Source: Morchella semilibera
Lineage: Eukaryota; Ascomycota; Pezizomycetes; Pezizales; Morchellaceae
DNA: 64,000 nucleotides
Reading direction: 5' to 3'
Assembly (NCBI GenBank): GCA_009192285.1
Contig: CM018603.1
Span: 2,472,588-2,536,587 of the forward strand
Shown piece by piece: positions 51,093-62,842 of the stretch. Both the position numbers and the translations under genes were made by a program. Each line of letters begins with the position of its first letter. Positions within the stretch are counted from its first letter, which is position 1. The notes beneath the pieces were generated by a model. It did no database searches. It saw only the letters and a program-made list of their open reading frames with translations, and was not told where the DNA came from.

Positions 51093-52208
51093 TTAAATAC
51101 TCACTAAAATCCGTTGGTTGTCTGTTGCTGGGGTCTCGCTGGGTTGTATTTTTTCGCCGTGACGGAACGGAACGGCATGGAGTAGGTAGTGTGTGGAATG
51201 GAGCATATTTTCGAAGGTGGAGTTCTCCTTGAAATCAGTGTGGTATCATTTCCTGCCCCTCTTGTATTCCCTATCATTTTTTTGGAGATCCACGAGGTCC
51301 CTGGGTAATATTAGGATGAATACTTGTAGAGAATATGAACATAATACTTGAATGTCGCATCGCTAGCCATAAAGTCGCGGTGTCCGGGATAGATCGGTGT
51401 AGTAAACGGGCCCTGGGTCATGCGCTCCAGCCCTCATGACATTCTTCTGTCTATTAATCTTTTTTACCCATAGCATCCGCTCGATGAATAGGGACTTTGC
51501 GCAAAACACTCTCCGCTTGTATGATTGGCCGATGAGAGAGGATCAGCACCAATCAGGTTACCGGGAGAGGACTCTGGAGTCTTTTGCGCAAAGCCCCAAT
51601 ATCCTATAACAGACATATTGACAACATGTTTACTGATACATCTCACTATAATGAAAAGAGGATAATTAGACTCCTAATATTTCCTTCGAGATCAAACCTT
51701 ACGTCTACTGTTATGTACATACATATAGTCTTATCAGATTTTTGCCAGTTGCATCGACCTACATGACGCTGTGGGCTTGGTACATATAATATCCCTAACC
51801 CTCTCAATCATCCACAAGTAACCGGTAGGTACACACACCAAACAATCTCAGACATTACCCAGGGCCCAGATCCATCTCCACATCTCTCCCCATGATGGTT
51901 GAAGCTTTTTATATTCATGTGCTTAGATGTCGGGTGTGTTTACATATTCCCCGGTTACACCAAGCCCAATGGGGATAACTTATCCGAAACCCTGCTGACC
52001 CCATTTTTTTTTTCTTTCTAGCCCTGACCCTGGAGACTGGCAACATACTATGTATATCTATTATCAACTCTTGAGCGGGAACACGGGACGATGACTGGGC
52101 GCAAACCTCCACCCAGCACGTACCTCTACTACTACTCTACGTAGCATAGGTTTTATTTCTCTCTCTTTCTCCCTTCCTAGATATCACCCCGGATAGGACA
52201 ATTCAGAC
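51093..52208. other. Intergenic region NOT2 to unnamed gene
   Basis: 1.1 kb without a gene, containing the inverted-repeat element at 51491-51597. The right-hand 80 bp are C/T-rich promoter-like sequence. Confidence 0.5.
51491..51597. mobile_element. 107-bp inverted-repeat element, possible MITE
   Basis: The ends GGGACTTTGCGCAAAACACTC (minus its last base as a 20-mer core) and the reverse complement of 51577-51597 agree at about 19 of 21 positions. CTCTCC and TGATTGG blocks further in are also inverted. Flanks ATA (left) and AATA (right) could include a 3-bp duplication. The interior is non-coding. A stable cruciform or hairpin RNA of non-transposon origin is the alternative. Confidence 0.45.
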
Positions 52209-53450
52209 ATGTCTTCGTCTGCACTTCCTCTTCCTCCAACCCCATCTGTGACGACGCCAAAAATCGTGGAGGTGCTGAAGCCGGAGGTGAAAACCCTCGA
52301 GAGGATTGCGGTAGATGTTATCTCTGCTGGCGCAGCGACATTAGCAATTGCGCCTGGTATGACCCAATTCCCATAGTACGCCTTGTGAATTATGATTGCT
52401 GATTATAGTTGCCTGTTCGTAGTTATTTGTTTAATAGATCGGTATGGAACCATCTTTTTTCTCCACAGTTGCTTTGAAATGCAAATACCTTATTACCAGA
52501 TAGTCCACACCTCTTGCAATTATTAAACTTAGGCAACCCAATATCTGCCTGGAACATGACAATTGACAGGAAATCTCTATCCCTAGGAGTGTTATCGAGA
52601 ATGCCTCTGGACGATCGAAATCTGTGCTGGCGTCTGTAGGCACGTCATTAAAGACGCTGTTTACTTCACCTCACAAATTTTTTTTCTCGAAACCGTTTGC
52701 GCTGGTCTATGTGAGTCACGCGCCCGACCTCCCTCCCTGGTACGGGCACTTTTGGCTAATTGCACAGCTCACATACTGCGGAACATATCTTTCGGCAAAC
52801 ACGGTTGACACCGTAGCCTCTATCCGGAACGGGACTGATATTAAGAGCGTTACTGCCGGCACAGAGAAGTTTGTAACTACCTCGGTGTAAGTATCCCCGC
52901 TAACACGCTAGCTCTTTCTGTACTGAGAAAATCGAAACGCAGTGCAAACATGAGTCTCGGTCTCCTAAAAGACCGATCCTTCGCGCGCATGTTCGGCACC
53001 GGCGCTCCACGACCTGTCCCGGCTCCCACGCTTGTCCTTTTCGCTGCTAGGGACGCAATGACGATCTTTGCCTCTTTCAACGTCCCTCCGCTCCTAGCAC
53101 CATACATGCCACAGAACATGCTTATGAGGCCTGAGAGCTGGGCACAATTCTTAGCACCTGCGAGCTGTCAATTATTGAGCACGCCGCTTCATCTTCTAGG
53201 GTTGGACCTGTACAATCGGGGAAAGAACGTTAGTTGGAAGGAGCGATGTAAGGTGATAAGGACGAATTACCTCCCTAGTGCGATGGCAAGGATGTGTCGT
53301 ATTCTGCCTGCGTAAGCTACTCCTGAGAAACCTTTGAGGTGGTTTGCGGATCAGAGGCTAACGTAGTTAATTGTTTATAGGTTCGGATTTGGGGGGGTTA
53401 CTAACGCGGCTGTGAGGAGGTCGTTGCTGGAGACATTAGAGCGTAGGTAG
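52209..53450 (+). CDS. Conserved fungal protein, unnamed, probably membrane or mitochondrial
   Basis: Six exons (52209-52356, 52423-52441, 52587-52710, 52768-52886, 52943-53311, 53381-53450) give 282 residues with consistent phases. The 19-nt second exon supplies VICLIDR and is needed to join the frames. The third intron (52711-52767, GTGAGT...GCACAG) is 57 nt and in frame, so an ORF reading would wrongly keep it. Visible features: a short Pro/Ser-rich N-terminus, hydrophobic segments around ISAGAATLAIAPVICLI, FALVYLTYCGTYLSANTVDT and PVPAPTLVLFAARDAMTIF, and a conserved-looking FLAPASCQLLSTPLHLLGLD. I recall similar unnamed proteins in other ascomycetes but cannot give a function. No catalytic motif is recognisable. 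Confidence 0.78.
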
Positions 53451-54455
53451 AGGATAAGATAAAAAGAGCCTTTTAAGGTAAGGGATCTCTAGGGAATCGA
53501 GCGTTCAAGTTTGATTTGGTTTTTTTTCTTCATACAAGACTTACGGCTAGATGGCATTGAGGGGCGTTGGGAATGGGATTATTGGTTTTTGTTCTGTCTC
53601 TTGTTTATGGGTAGCCCAATAGAGTTTGCATGCACTTGAAATTTTCTGGGGTTAGCGGTAGTTGTATAGGGGCATGCACATAAACTTTATCTGGGTATTA
53701 GCTGAAAGAGGGTGATGTTACCTCATGCACTATCGTCCAATTTGAGTACCGAGTGATAGTTTATGATTTGAACAATGAGATGAGTTGGTAGTACAGACGG
53801 TACCGCGGTAGCTCTATGCACAGGTGTTTAAAGGTCAAAGCAGTGAGATTCCTCTATGCAATTGCAGGTTTCCCCCAATTATATAATTATGTTACTTTAT
53901 GTCGCGCGCTCATGTAGGCACATCCGGCTATCAGCTGCCAACCAGGGTAGACTACATACGCGTTTGAGGCTCTTTCTCAAAGTTGCTTACTTAAGACGCG
54001 CGCGGTTCTCACACCCGAATTCGAAATCGCGTTTTCCCCGCCTCTGTAAACCCAGTTATTCTCTCTGCGTTGCCTGTCTATTATTTTATTAGAACCCGTT
54101 TGCGCTTATTAACTCGTCAGCTTGCTTTTGGGCGTGTGTGTACGTGCTTGCTTGCTTGCTTGCTTGCCTGTGCTTTGCTGCTGCGCTGTGTTGTGTGGAC
54201 TTTCCCTTTCCCTTGCCCACTTCCGCCTTCGTCCGTTGGCCCTTCCCCTCCTCCTCTTTTCTGGTCGTCCTGCTCCTTTATTCTTCCTCCTTCCCGATCC
54301 CTCTCCCCCGCCTGATGATCACTTCCAGCCGACAGACACTCTCCTCACTACCTTGCTCTCTCATCCCTCCTGACATCACAACCTCTCAACGCTCTCTACC
54401 AGATCGATAATACTCAAGGCTTTCGCTCCTCTCAACTCCTCCTTCCGAATAGAAA
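53451..54455. promoter_or_regulatory. Intergenic region and SAP30 leader
   Basis: A bipartite motif lies at 53751-53767, 300 bp past the preceding gene. The right half (54130-54455) is strongly C/T-rich, with a short CTTG tandem run at 54149-54170, as expected for a transcribed leader. Cys/Leu-rich open frames there are compositional artefacts. Confidence 0.5.
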
Positions 54456-55114
54456 ATGCCTCCAGCACGGTCACGGGCCAACCCTACCAACGATGACTCC
54501 CGTTCAGATACAAGTGTAGGTGGATCACGCGAGAAGGTATCCACCACAGCTGAAAAGCGTCGACAGGCGCTGGGAGGAGCAGCAGCAGTTGCGTCTGAGA
54601 AGTCGCTTCTTGTTCCTGCTACCACGAACGCGAACGGAACTCACGCCCATGAAGGGATCGAGGGTGTAAGTCAACTCCTCTTCAACCATTCACCCTTTCC
54701 CATCGTCTCCTGACCCTTTTCGCCAAGCAACAGATGGGTTGGCAAGGCATCGACCTCGACACACTCCACAGGTACCGACACGCGTATAAGCTTCAAGTCC
54801 CTTCTGCATCGGGAGGATTCAACAACACAGTACTCTCTACGGGCATTGGAAGGAAGGCACCTAGTCGTTCAAGGGCCAGGAGTAGTCGAGACGCACTAGC
54901 GACTGCAGTGAGGAAAAACTTCAATGCGCAGCCGATTCAGGAGAACGACGTTATCGTCAACTTCTTGTATTCAGTCAAAAACCAGGGTATTGCCTCTTCT
55001 ATCATTTCTCCCCTTTATGGTCGCAGGAGAAGAGGCTGACTGGATGATGGCGATACAGATAAACACTTCCGACTGAGATTCCCACCACCGTTCGCAAAGA
55101 AGCACGATTCGTAA
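54456..55114 (+). CDS. SAP30: SAP30, Sin3-histone deacetylase complex subunit (one frame break)
   Basis: Links Sin3 to the Rpd3-type histone deacetylase in transcriptional repression; nuclear. Three exons: 54456-54665, 54734-54986 and 55027-55114. The N-terminus (MPPARSRANPTNDDSRSD) is basic and disordered. The Sin3-binding region follows in exon 2: GIDLDTLHRYRHAYKL, LSTGIGRKAPS, LATAVRKNFNAQPIQENDVI and VNFLYSVKNQ. In exon 3 the direct frame runs EEADWMMAIQINTSD and stops at about 55077. The expected family ending (DTDKHFRLRFPPPF) lies in the neighbouring frame, ending at 55114. One base appears to be missing at the GG of 55042-55043, giving about 183 residues. If the frame is real as read, the protein would lack the conserved tail. 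Confidence 0.85.
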
Positions 55115-56454
55115 ACCACCAGCCAGCTCCTAGTTTAGCGTCCTCCTTTCGATCACTTTCCCACACTCCAAACCGACAATGTTTATTCCTTACTACCCAT
55201 TTCTTTCTGGCGCGGTTGTCTGGTTTGCATTCTTTCGATATTCTGATTCTTTTCTCCTGTTTCTTTTGGCATAATTTGTGGACGGTGTTTTGGTGTTTGT
55301 TCTATGGATCTTTTTTATTCTTTTTCCTTTCATCGTAACTATTATCATTGTGGATTTGATTCATTGTCCCTGTATAAATGTAACATGGACTGGTTTGCCA
55401 TTATTTTACCGTCGAGATTAGTTGGTTAGCATCTAGGGGTTTCGGTTCTTATACATTAATGTTGACATGATAGGTGAAGCGGATGACGCCGGCCAGTCAC
55501 TAGAAGGCTCTGCCTACATGGCGACAAGATGTTAGATAAATTCTTTTCAAAATAAATCAATTTGCGTAAAATCACCCACTGACCCTTGAGCTTGCTAGTT
55601 ACATGTATCTATATAACTAGATCCGGATATATATATGAAAGTTGACAGAAGTCCAGCAGGTGACTAAATACATGTATGTTACACACGTCCCTCCCAAAAA
55701 GGAAATATTGTGTTTCTATATTGAGGATGTCTGCACGAATTATCACTCGAACCAGCTGTTGCGCACGGACTTGCAGCGGCTAGTGCAGTTATTCCTTCCC
55801 AACCCCCAAGTGATGCATGCACATGTAGCCCGCAGAAACGTCCACTGTACTCAGATGCGCGCAGATGCGCGCAGATGATGGATGTCGCATCATCAGGTAT
55901 CACTCGCACATGTGTTGCGAGAGCTTCTGATGAGAATCAAGATCGGATTCGCTGTTGGTGTTTCCCTGTGTGTTCATGCTGCAGCTATAGTGCGTGTTGG
56001 TCAAGGTTTGACTGTCTTACGGCTACCAGGCTATGGACGCATCCATCATTGGGACAAGTCATGTACCGGTGGGCGAGGTGTTTTTGATTAGGTAGCTCTA
56101 TTCCAACTGCGTAGAGTAGGGAGGGACATTCTAAGTGTTGGGAATTGTTGAACTCCCCTGGTTATGGTTGACCTTTTGGGCCTGTGGAGAAAAGGCGGGA
56201 GAACCGGGTAGCTGTCTAATGAGGAGAAATATACTTGGTGAATAGAACATAGAGAGGGCTGCAAGATATATGAACATGTATCCGGATCGCCTCCCCTCTT
56301 CCTTACGCAAATGCGTTAGTTCCAACAGGCTCCTCGAATAGGCTACATAGGCAGTAGACGTACATTTACCTTAATTTATTTGTTGTAGTGGATGTATGCG
56401 GCGTTGAGTGAAATTCATTGTTATGGGCGTTATCCCACATATGAATCTATAGAT
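55115..56454. other. Gene-free stretch after SAP30
   Basis: The SAP30 3' flank is T-rich to about 55400. TACATGTA palindromes are at 55600-55607 and 55669-55676, and minus-strand bipartite motifs at 55732-55748 and 55889-55905. A short GCAGATGCGC tandem repeat lies at 55855-55877. No gene is supported. Confidence 0.5.
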
Positions 56455-56755
56455 CTGGGTCTTGCGTGAGTTTAAAGGAGTAAAGAAGGTCACGCGCACC
56501 ACCACCATGGTTGGGAGGGTAGGGTTAGGGGCGGGTCAGGGGCTGTGGGTTAGGGGTTGTGGGGATGGGTTTAAAGGAGCAAAGAAGGTCACCATTATGC
56601 GTTGAGAGGCTGTGGGCTAGGGGGGTGGTCGTGGAGGAGAGGTTCCCCGGCCGCGCATGGGTGGGTCCGATCCCCACCCCCGGAGGACTAACTTTTTTTG
56701 TCCCTTAAGGGCTAATATAAGAACCACTGAATCACGCAAGACTAGTCTCGTTCCC
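56455..56755 (+). repeat. SINE-like composite repeat with possible Pol III signals
   Basis: A 24-bp sequence beginning GTTTAAAGGAG occurs at 56470-56493 and 56569-56592 with one difference. GGCTGTGGGYTAGGGG follows each downstream. Further right, GTGGG TCCGATC CCCAC (about 56665-56681) forms a perfect five-base T-arm-like stem with a seven-base loop close to a B box. TGGGCTAGGGGG upstream resembles an A box, and a T7 run (about 56693) could end Pol III transcription. The outer parts carry an inverted TCTTGCGTGA / TCACGCAAGA pair. I do not find a full tRNA fold. A tRNA-derived SINE is a reasonable reading; a chance composite is the alternative. Confidence 0.35.
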
Positions 56756-57281
56756 AGACCCAATCGGTATTTCTTTATTGTGGTGTGCAATACCGATACA
56801 TAAAAAATACTACATCTCCAACCACACCAAAATAGGGGATGGGCACGAGACTAACGCAAGACCTACTTTTTTTTCTGTAGATTGGAATTATGGGGGAATA
56901 GGGTTAGGTTTATTGTTCCTAACTCTCTATCACGCAGTAGAGAAACTTATGCGTCATCAGTCCCTCATGGTCCATGTGCTGCTGTCTTGACCCATGTAAC
57001 TACATGCAGCTAGGAAACGCAACTTTTCTTCCTGCATACAAGCTATTGCTAAGTAACTTTAATTCCCGGACATCTCTATCAGAATAGAACTCTATTCGGT
57101 TCACCTAAAACACTTTTCACCGCGGGTTATCCCTCATCCAATATACCCACTCGTTAATATTCTAATTTGCGCCCACCCCTCTAGCCGCTAGGCTAAGTGA
57201 TCCACTGCCTCAGAGGGCCAAGACCTGGTAGGCATCTTCATCTATAACTGATCTACGTACGTAGTAGTGTATAACTATATA

Positions 57282-57610
57282 TAAGGGCCCGTTTGGACAA
57301 CCTTAGATTATTTCTTTGGATTACTGGGTAGATTGGATTATCAGAAAGCGAGAATGATAATCATTATAATCATAATCAGCGGATAATCTAAACGTCCAGA
57401 TAACGTTGAAGGATTAGGCTTTCAGGACATCTGTGTTGTGGGAATAATCACCTCCGGAGGTGATTATTTTCTTGGCGGATTATTGGGATAATCGGGAGTT
57501 CCAAATGCAATTACACAAACAACCTAGATTATTGTGATAATCCAAAAGTCGATAATACATCGGATTATCGCCAATAATCTAAATTATTGGGTTGTCCGAA
57601 TGGGCCCTAA
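57282..57610. mobile_element. PIF/Harbinger (Tourist-like) MITE, 323 bp, with TAA target duplications
   Basis: The element (57285-57607) starts GGGCCCGTTTGGACAACC and ends with the inverse, GGTTGTCCGAATGGGCCC, two mismatches in 18. It is flanked on both sides by TAA (57282-57284 and 57608-57610), the three-base duplication of PIF/Harbinger elements. The GGGCC-GTTTGG start is also the classic Tourist terminus. There is no coding capacity. The interior is dense in GGATTAT/ATAATCC words, and the centre is a perfect 26-base palindrome (57443-57468). The intact ends and duplication suggest a young copy. An active transposase elsewhere in the genome would be needed to move it. Confidence 0.88.
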
Positions 57611-60600
57611 GTGTGTATGTATGTTACTGACCTCTTTATCCTTAGGTCGCAACAACTGATACTAGCTTGTGGTCTTTTTGGACCAAGAATTTCTTTCCAG
57701 TTTTCACTTAGAAGTTCGGCAAGCGCCTCCTACAAAGGTTCAAATTCACGGAGACATTCAAAATCAGCCTCCTTTTCTTTGAGCTATTGGCAGTAATCGC
57801 AGCGTCCATGACTGTTAAAGTGTTTGGAGTTTTCACCATTGCCATAGGAAATTCATTACGACCAAAGGGGTAGGAAGCCCCAGTTTGGGGGATGGCGTGC
57901 AAAGTATACTCTATATGTTTACATGTAGTAAATTAGACCATCGAGCGTTACGAGAAGAGTGAGTCTTGGTGTTTGATTATGCCACCACCGCACTACTACA
58001 TGTAGGACGTTGGAGAATACATCAAATGATTCGATAAACTACGGACGCCCTTCTGGTATCTTTCTCACTACTCAATTGGTTCAACTATCGGTGAATTACC
58101 CCACACAAACTTCAACGCATCTACTAATGCCTTTACACTTACATGTAAGCTTCCTGGAATTTTCCCCGACCTCCCCCCCTCCAACCACCATCGATGCTCT
58201 AATTCTCTATTAATTGGGAATTGATCTTGGTGGATCCATCGATTAGTTCATCCCCTCGAGGGTATGCGTGAGGAGCATCTAGGTAAATTGTTTTGCTGAT
58301 GCTTTCCCCTTCGAATTATCCACTGATTAGCCTCAAAAGCTACTACTAGTAGAGCCCTCTACTCACACGTACAACTTTACCTTACACTCTTCCCTTACAT
58401 TCCACACCAACACAGCTTTAACCCCATACTACAGTTCTAAAAGAGGAAGGGAAAAATGGAATACCAGCGCTTGCACCAGAAAAAGCCCCCCTCATGAATC
58501 CCGAGTACATCTTAGGGTGGCATTCTAGATCTAGTAACATTCATGATATAGATACATGTAGCTACCTAAATCTTAATATTTCAAAATTTCCCTAGCCGAG
58601 CGATGAACATTTCTGGTAGGCACAGCCAGTAGGTTATAATTGTCCGAGTGATAATTCATGATTATACTCAAACATAAACTAAACATTAATCACGGCGCAC
58701 TAGTCCTACTATGCATGGATACTATATCCTTTACTAGGAAGGGCATTCATTACTTACCAAAAATTTGGACCATATGATTCTGGGAATTCTGACCTGGCCC
58801 GGCGCGGGGGTAATCGGTATTTCCTGGTCAATGATTATTACCTTGGCTGGCCCTACAATTCGTCAATATTTCGTCGCTAAGGTAGTTTTGTTATTGGCAC
58901 AGAAAGCTAAGGGCTATATACATAAACGACTAGATCTATAGATATATAGACGCACACAAATCGAGGCTCGTTTAACAAAGTCTTTATCATTTGATTATAT
59001 ATATGTGCCCAGGAACACATCAACGCAGATCACTAAAGCTTTAGAGATTATATTATTGGGGGAAGAATGTCACCAGGCGGCAGTCATAGAAACCAGCAGC
59101 TAGTAGGGGCGATCAACAATACGATTAACGGTGTTTTATGGACCAAAATCTACCCCAAAGTTATGGGACACATAGCTTCGTGATGAGTGGTCTTATACAA
59201 GTACAGTTTATGGCTAATGATAGCCCCTGCTCTTACAAGAAATCCCCCTCGTAGGGTTTCCTGTCTACTAGTTTTGCGCTGGTTCGTTCAATTAATGATA
59301 TTATCACGGAGGATGAACAGGTAAAGGGTAACTTACGAAGAAAGTGACCCTAGAGATCTATAATAACCTATCCGAAGTGCGACTTTACCCAACGACTACA
59401 CTTCTAGATTAGTCTCTAGGTTCTGCCGATGGCAGAATTTATGCCAGATCTATAGATCTAAGAAATGTGAGCCGATAATCCCTGTTAAGGGTGATCATGG
59501 ACCAGTATATTTACCGTGGCCCAGACCCATGGCCATGGCCAGTCAATCTACAACCATCTTGATTGAAGGTCCGAGCTGGGACGCGTTATTGCCAATTGGT
59601 ATGTCCGGCATGGTTATGGATGGTGTACGTATGTCAAGTCGTCTGGGTGGTACTTGGGGAAGATAAGAATACGAAAACGAACCTTTGTAGAAATACGAAA
59701 ACGAGCGCCCCTTTGTAGCCGTAACGGTTTTTAATTTTACCTAAACCACTTTAACCTGGGCCCCTATATATATATATATATACGGCACGCGCCTTCAATT
59801 CAGCTTGTTCTTGCCTAACACGAGTACGTTTGATACTATGTTTACCTAAGAAGCTAGGGGATCTTTAAGTCTGCAGCATCTTAATTGGATTCAGCCAAGA
59901 CTCTGGCAAGAACCAAATCTTTGGAGCGGAATCTGGAACTTATAAGGGCCGAAACTGAAGTCAGTAGATTTGAAATTGTTTGTAATTCTAACGGCTGAGG
60001 CTGTGAGGCTGAGCTTAAAGAATCAAGCTGCATGCTTGGGTATCACATCTAGTACCTAAACCAAACTGGTTGGATTGAAATCACTCAATGGCCAAAGAGC
60101 CCTAATAGCTAGATATTACCCGGTCGAAACATAAGTACGTAATGATCGAGGTAAAGGGGTTTTCCTCCATGCGCACGCACTCAACACTGGCATTCCAGAA
60201 CCAAAGCCTTGAACCATTGGATTCAATCTACCATGAAACAACTAGTCAATTGAGCTCATGAATACCAAAAATACCTCCTCAACTGAGGCCGGCGAATTCA
60301 ATTGCGCGTCCGCCGGGGATAGTAGGTAAAAACATCCCTAACATGCACAAGTCAATGAACGTTGCAACTGTGGCTAAGTCTTCAAACCCAGATAACCATG
60401 GTTAAGGATACGGCTGACGAGTAACTATTAGCCGGGTATTCGGTCACTTCCGCGCCGGGACGGCGTCCCGAGCCGGCAGCACGGTTCGCCTAGGCCGTCC
60501 GACCACTATTTTGGTGTCTCTGTCTAAGAAGTTCAGCCCGTAAAACAGATTTTATGAGATTAGGATGTGTGTAACTCTTGATATGGTGGTCATGAACGAA

Positions 60601-62842
60601 CGTTCTAAGAATTAGAAACGTTGTCACTCTATATATTGAAACAATATCTCAATATCAAAGCCGGGGCCCTTGGCAACATGCATTCCAAATTCCCCTAAAC
60701 AGGTAATAGAATAGAAAGATTATCGAAGCATCCCTTACTTAGATTGCTAGAATGACACTTGCGCTCAGGCTTCGATATATGCACATGCACAACGGCCGGT
60801 ATCAGAATGAGGTTACCCTTACTTGATGCGTTCCCGAATATATAAGGCGCTTTGAACTGTTAACTACTAGCAATATAGCACTGGCGGTGGTGAGATAGAG
60901 AGCAACTTGACGATACGTACATAGTTCTTATTCAAAAGTCCCGGGACAACGCAACCGCGAGTTGCTACGGGGGCTTGTCCCGAGATTTCTGACATGGAGG
61001 CATACAACCCCACATCGTGCGAGGTTTTATAGGGGAATTGCGGCTAGCAACCGATAGGTAACACGCGCGCACCACTCCCAGCACGGGATCAAAAGGCTGG
61101 GAAACAAGCAGATGCCTATTTAACGACCGGCGAGACAACTCATCCTCCCGGACTGCACTTGGGGTTCCAACGTTTCGGATCGGTAATCTCACAGCTTGGG
61201 TGTGCACCCAGCTAGGTTATTAAAGGGGTACAAATCTGACCGACCAGACAGAAGGTTTGCCTGGTATGGTCAATGACTGTAGAACATGAAATTCTGCACT
61301 ATGGCAGGCGCACACCAGAACAGCAAAGGAATCAATCTCTTAGTAATTTTGTCCGACAAGGATTCCGGCTACATAAGCTTTTATGCATAGAGTCCGGAAC
61401 AGGTCTTTATTTGTTGTGCCGTATTAAACCCCCCCCGTAATTTATCAATCAAAAAAAATTAAATTTAGTCGCTTGATTGTAGTCGCCCCGGTGAGAGCCA
61501 TAAAACTGAACCTAAAGGTATATCCGTAGAGTAACGCACGTCTACCTGTATCTATCCATAGACCATGGGGATCCTACGCCGCCAAAAATCACGGCCATGG
61601 CACCCCCACATGGGACGGACTCACAGTGCGCTGACTTACTACTCTACATGAGGGCCCCAACAAGATTGTCCTTATTACCCGATCTCAACTCTTGAAGGGT
61701 ATTTATTATGGCGACCTACATTACAGCAGATATGCTACAAGGCATAGGCGCGTCAATTCTACCTACTACAATGGGCTGCTCTGCTCTGCTCTGCAGGACA
61801 AGGGAAGTCGATGGATGTGAGTAACGGCAAAAAAAAGAAGGGAAAAAAAAAAAAAAAAAAGCACAGCTCCTACAACAACGTCCATGCCAACCCACTCTAG
61901 AATTAGAAAAGCCTTCAACGAATAGGAGATGGGTCTAGCTCTGACCCCCCTTCCCGTAGCTACCTGAACACTCCTCATCTCGGGGCTGAACGGGGTTGTG
62001 TTTACCGCGGTTCTTTGATAGGGTATGGATACATGCAATCTGCAAAAGAGATGCGCACGTCTCCCGAGGAAAGGCCGCAATGCCAGGTGGGTAATACCTA
62101 TTGAATATTGCAATCAAAACGGCCCTTCTGTTCGGATCAGGTTTGATAACGCGCCCGGCCGACTTTGCATTGATCACCCATGTAAAAAGTCCAAAGGGTG
62201 AGGAGTTGTAGGCTGTGAGACTTCCGGCTGGCCGATAGATAGCCGATAGGCGGTAAAGTAAAGACGATCCGGATAGCGATTCGCCCCGTGAAATAGCAGA
62301 AATCGTATGGTGGAGAAGTGATGTGCATGATGCACTTTACATATTTATGCAGGCGGCTTCTAAATTATGGTCTATTTCTGTTGGGGAGCCGAGAATGTTA
62401 CTCCGCATAACTAAACAGTCAACACTTCCCCAGGGCACAAGAACGACATTTTAGCTTTAGGCTACTCTAGAGGCACACAAAAAAAACATCCTGAATTATC
62501 TCTTACAGAGCAAACAAGTGGCGGTTGTTATCAACGTCTATTTGAAGTTCCCATTGAAACAACATTCTCTAAAAAGAGAGAAGAAACAAAAACCATAAAA
62601 GCAAACTTTATAATGCTGACGCCGTTCAGACCCCTAAACCTCAAAAAAAAAAAAAAAATACATATGAAAAAAACCCTAAACCCATGAAATTTTTTTATGG
62701 AAGCCTCCCAAATTGTCATAACAGCTTTGTTTTTCGTCACCAAAGCCTTTTTTTGCACCCATTCCGCCTTCATATTACAAAAACCGCCTGTTCTCCACCG
62801 TCCAAGAGAATCATGAAATACAAGGATTAAGGACTATCTTAT
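57611..62842. other. Gene-poor right-hand stretch
   Basis: 5.2 kb without a defensible gene. It has TACATGTA at 57920, 57997, 58140 and 58553, and a bipartite motif at 58646-58662. An ATACGAAAACGA-led sequence is partly duplicated in tandem (about 59667 and 59692), and a TA run is at 59766-59783. A GC-rich hairpin (GGGACG/CGTCCC, about 60458-60470) stands out in AT-rich DNA. A runs lie at 61842-61860 and 62643-62658. The last 250 bp are the OLE1 3' flank. Frames of up to 115 codons (61766-62177) show no family features. Confidence 0.5.

Noticed and set aside
54122-54410. Cys/Leu-rich frames before SAP30
   Set aside because: They lie in the C/T-rich leader, overlap in three frames and have no homology.
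56515-56560. Interstitial telomere (GGGTTAGGGG words)
   Set aside because: Only isolated, imperfect units occur, not a tandem TTAGGG array.
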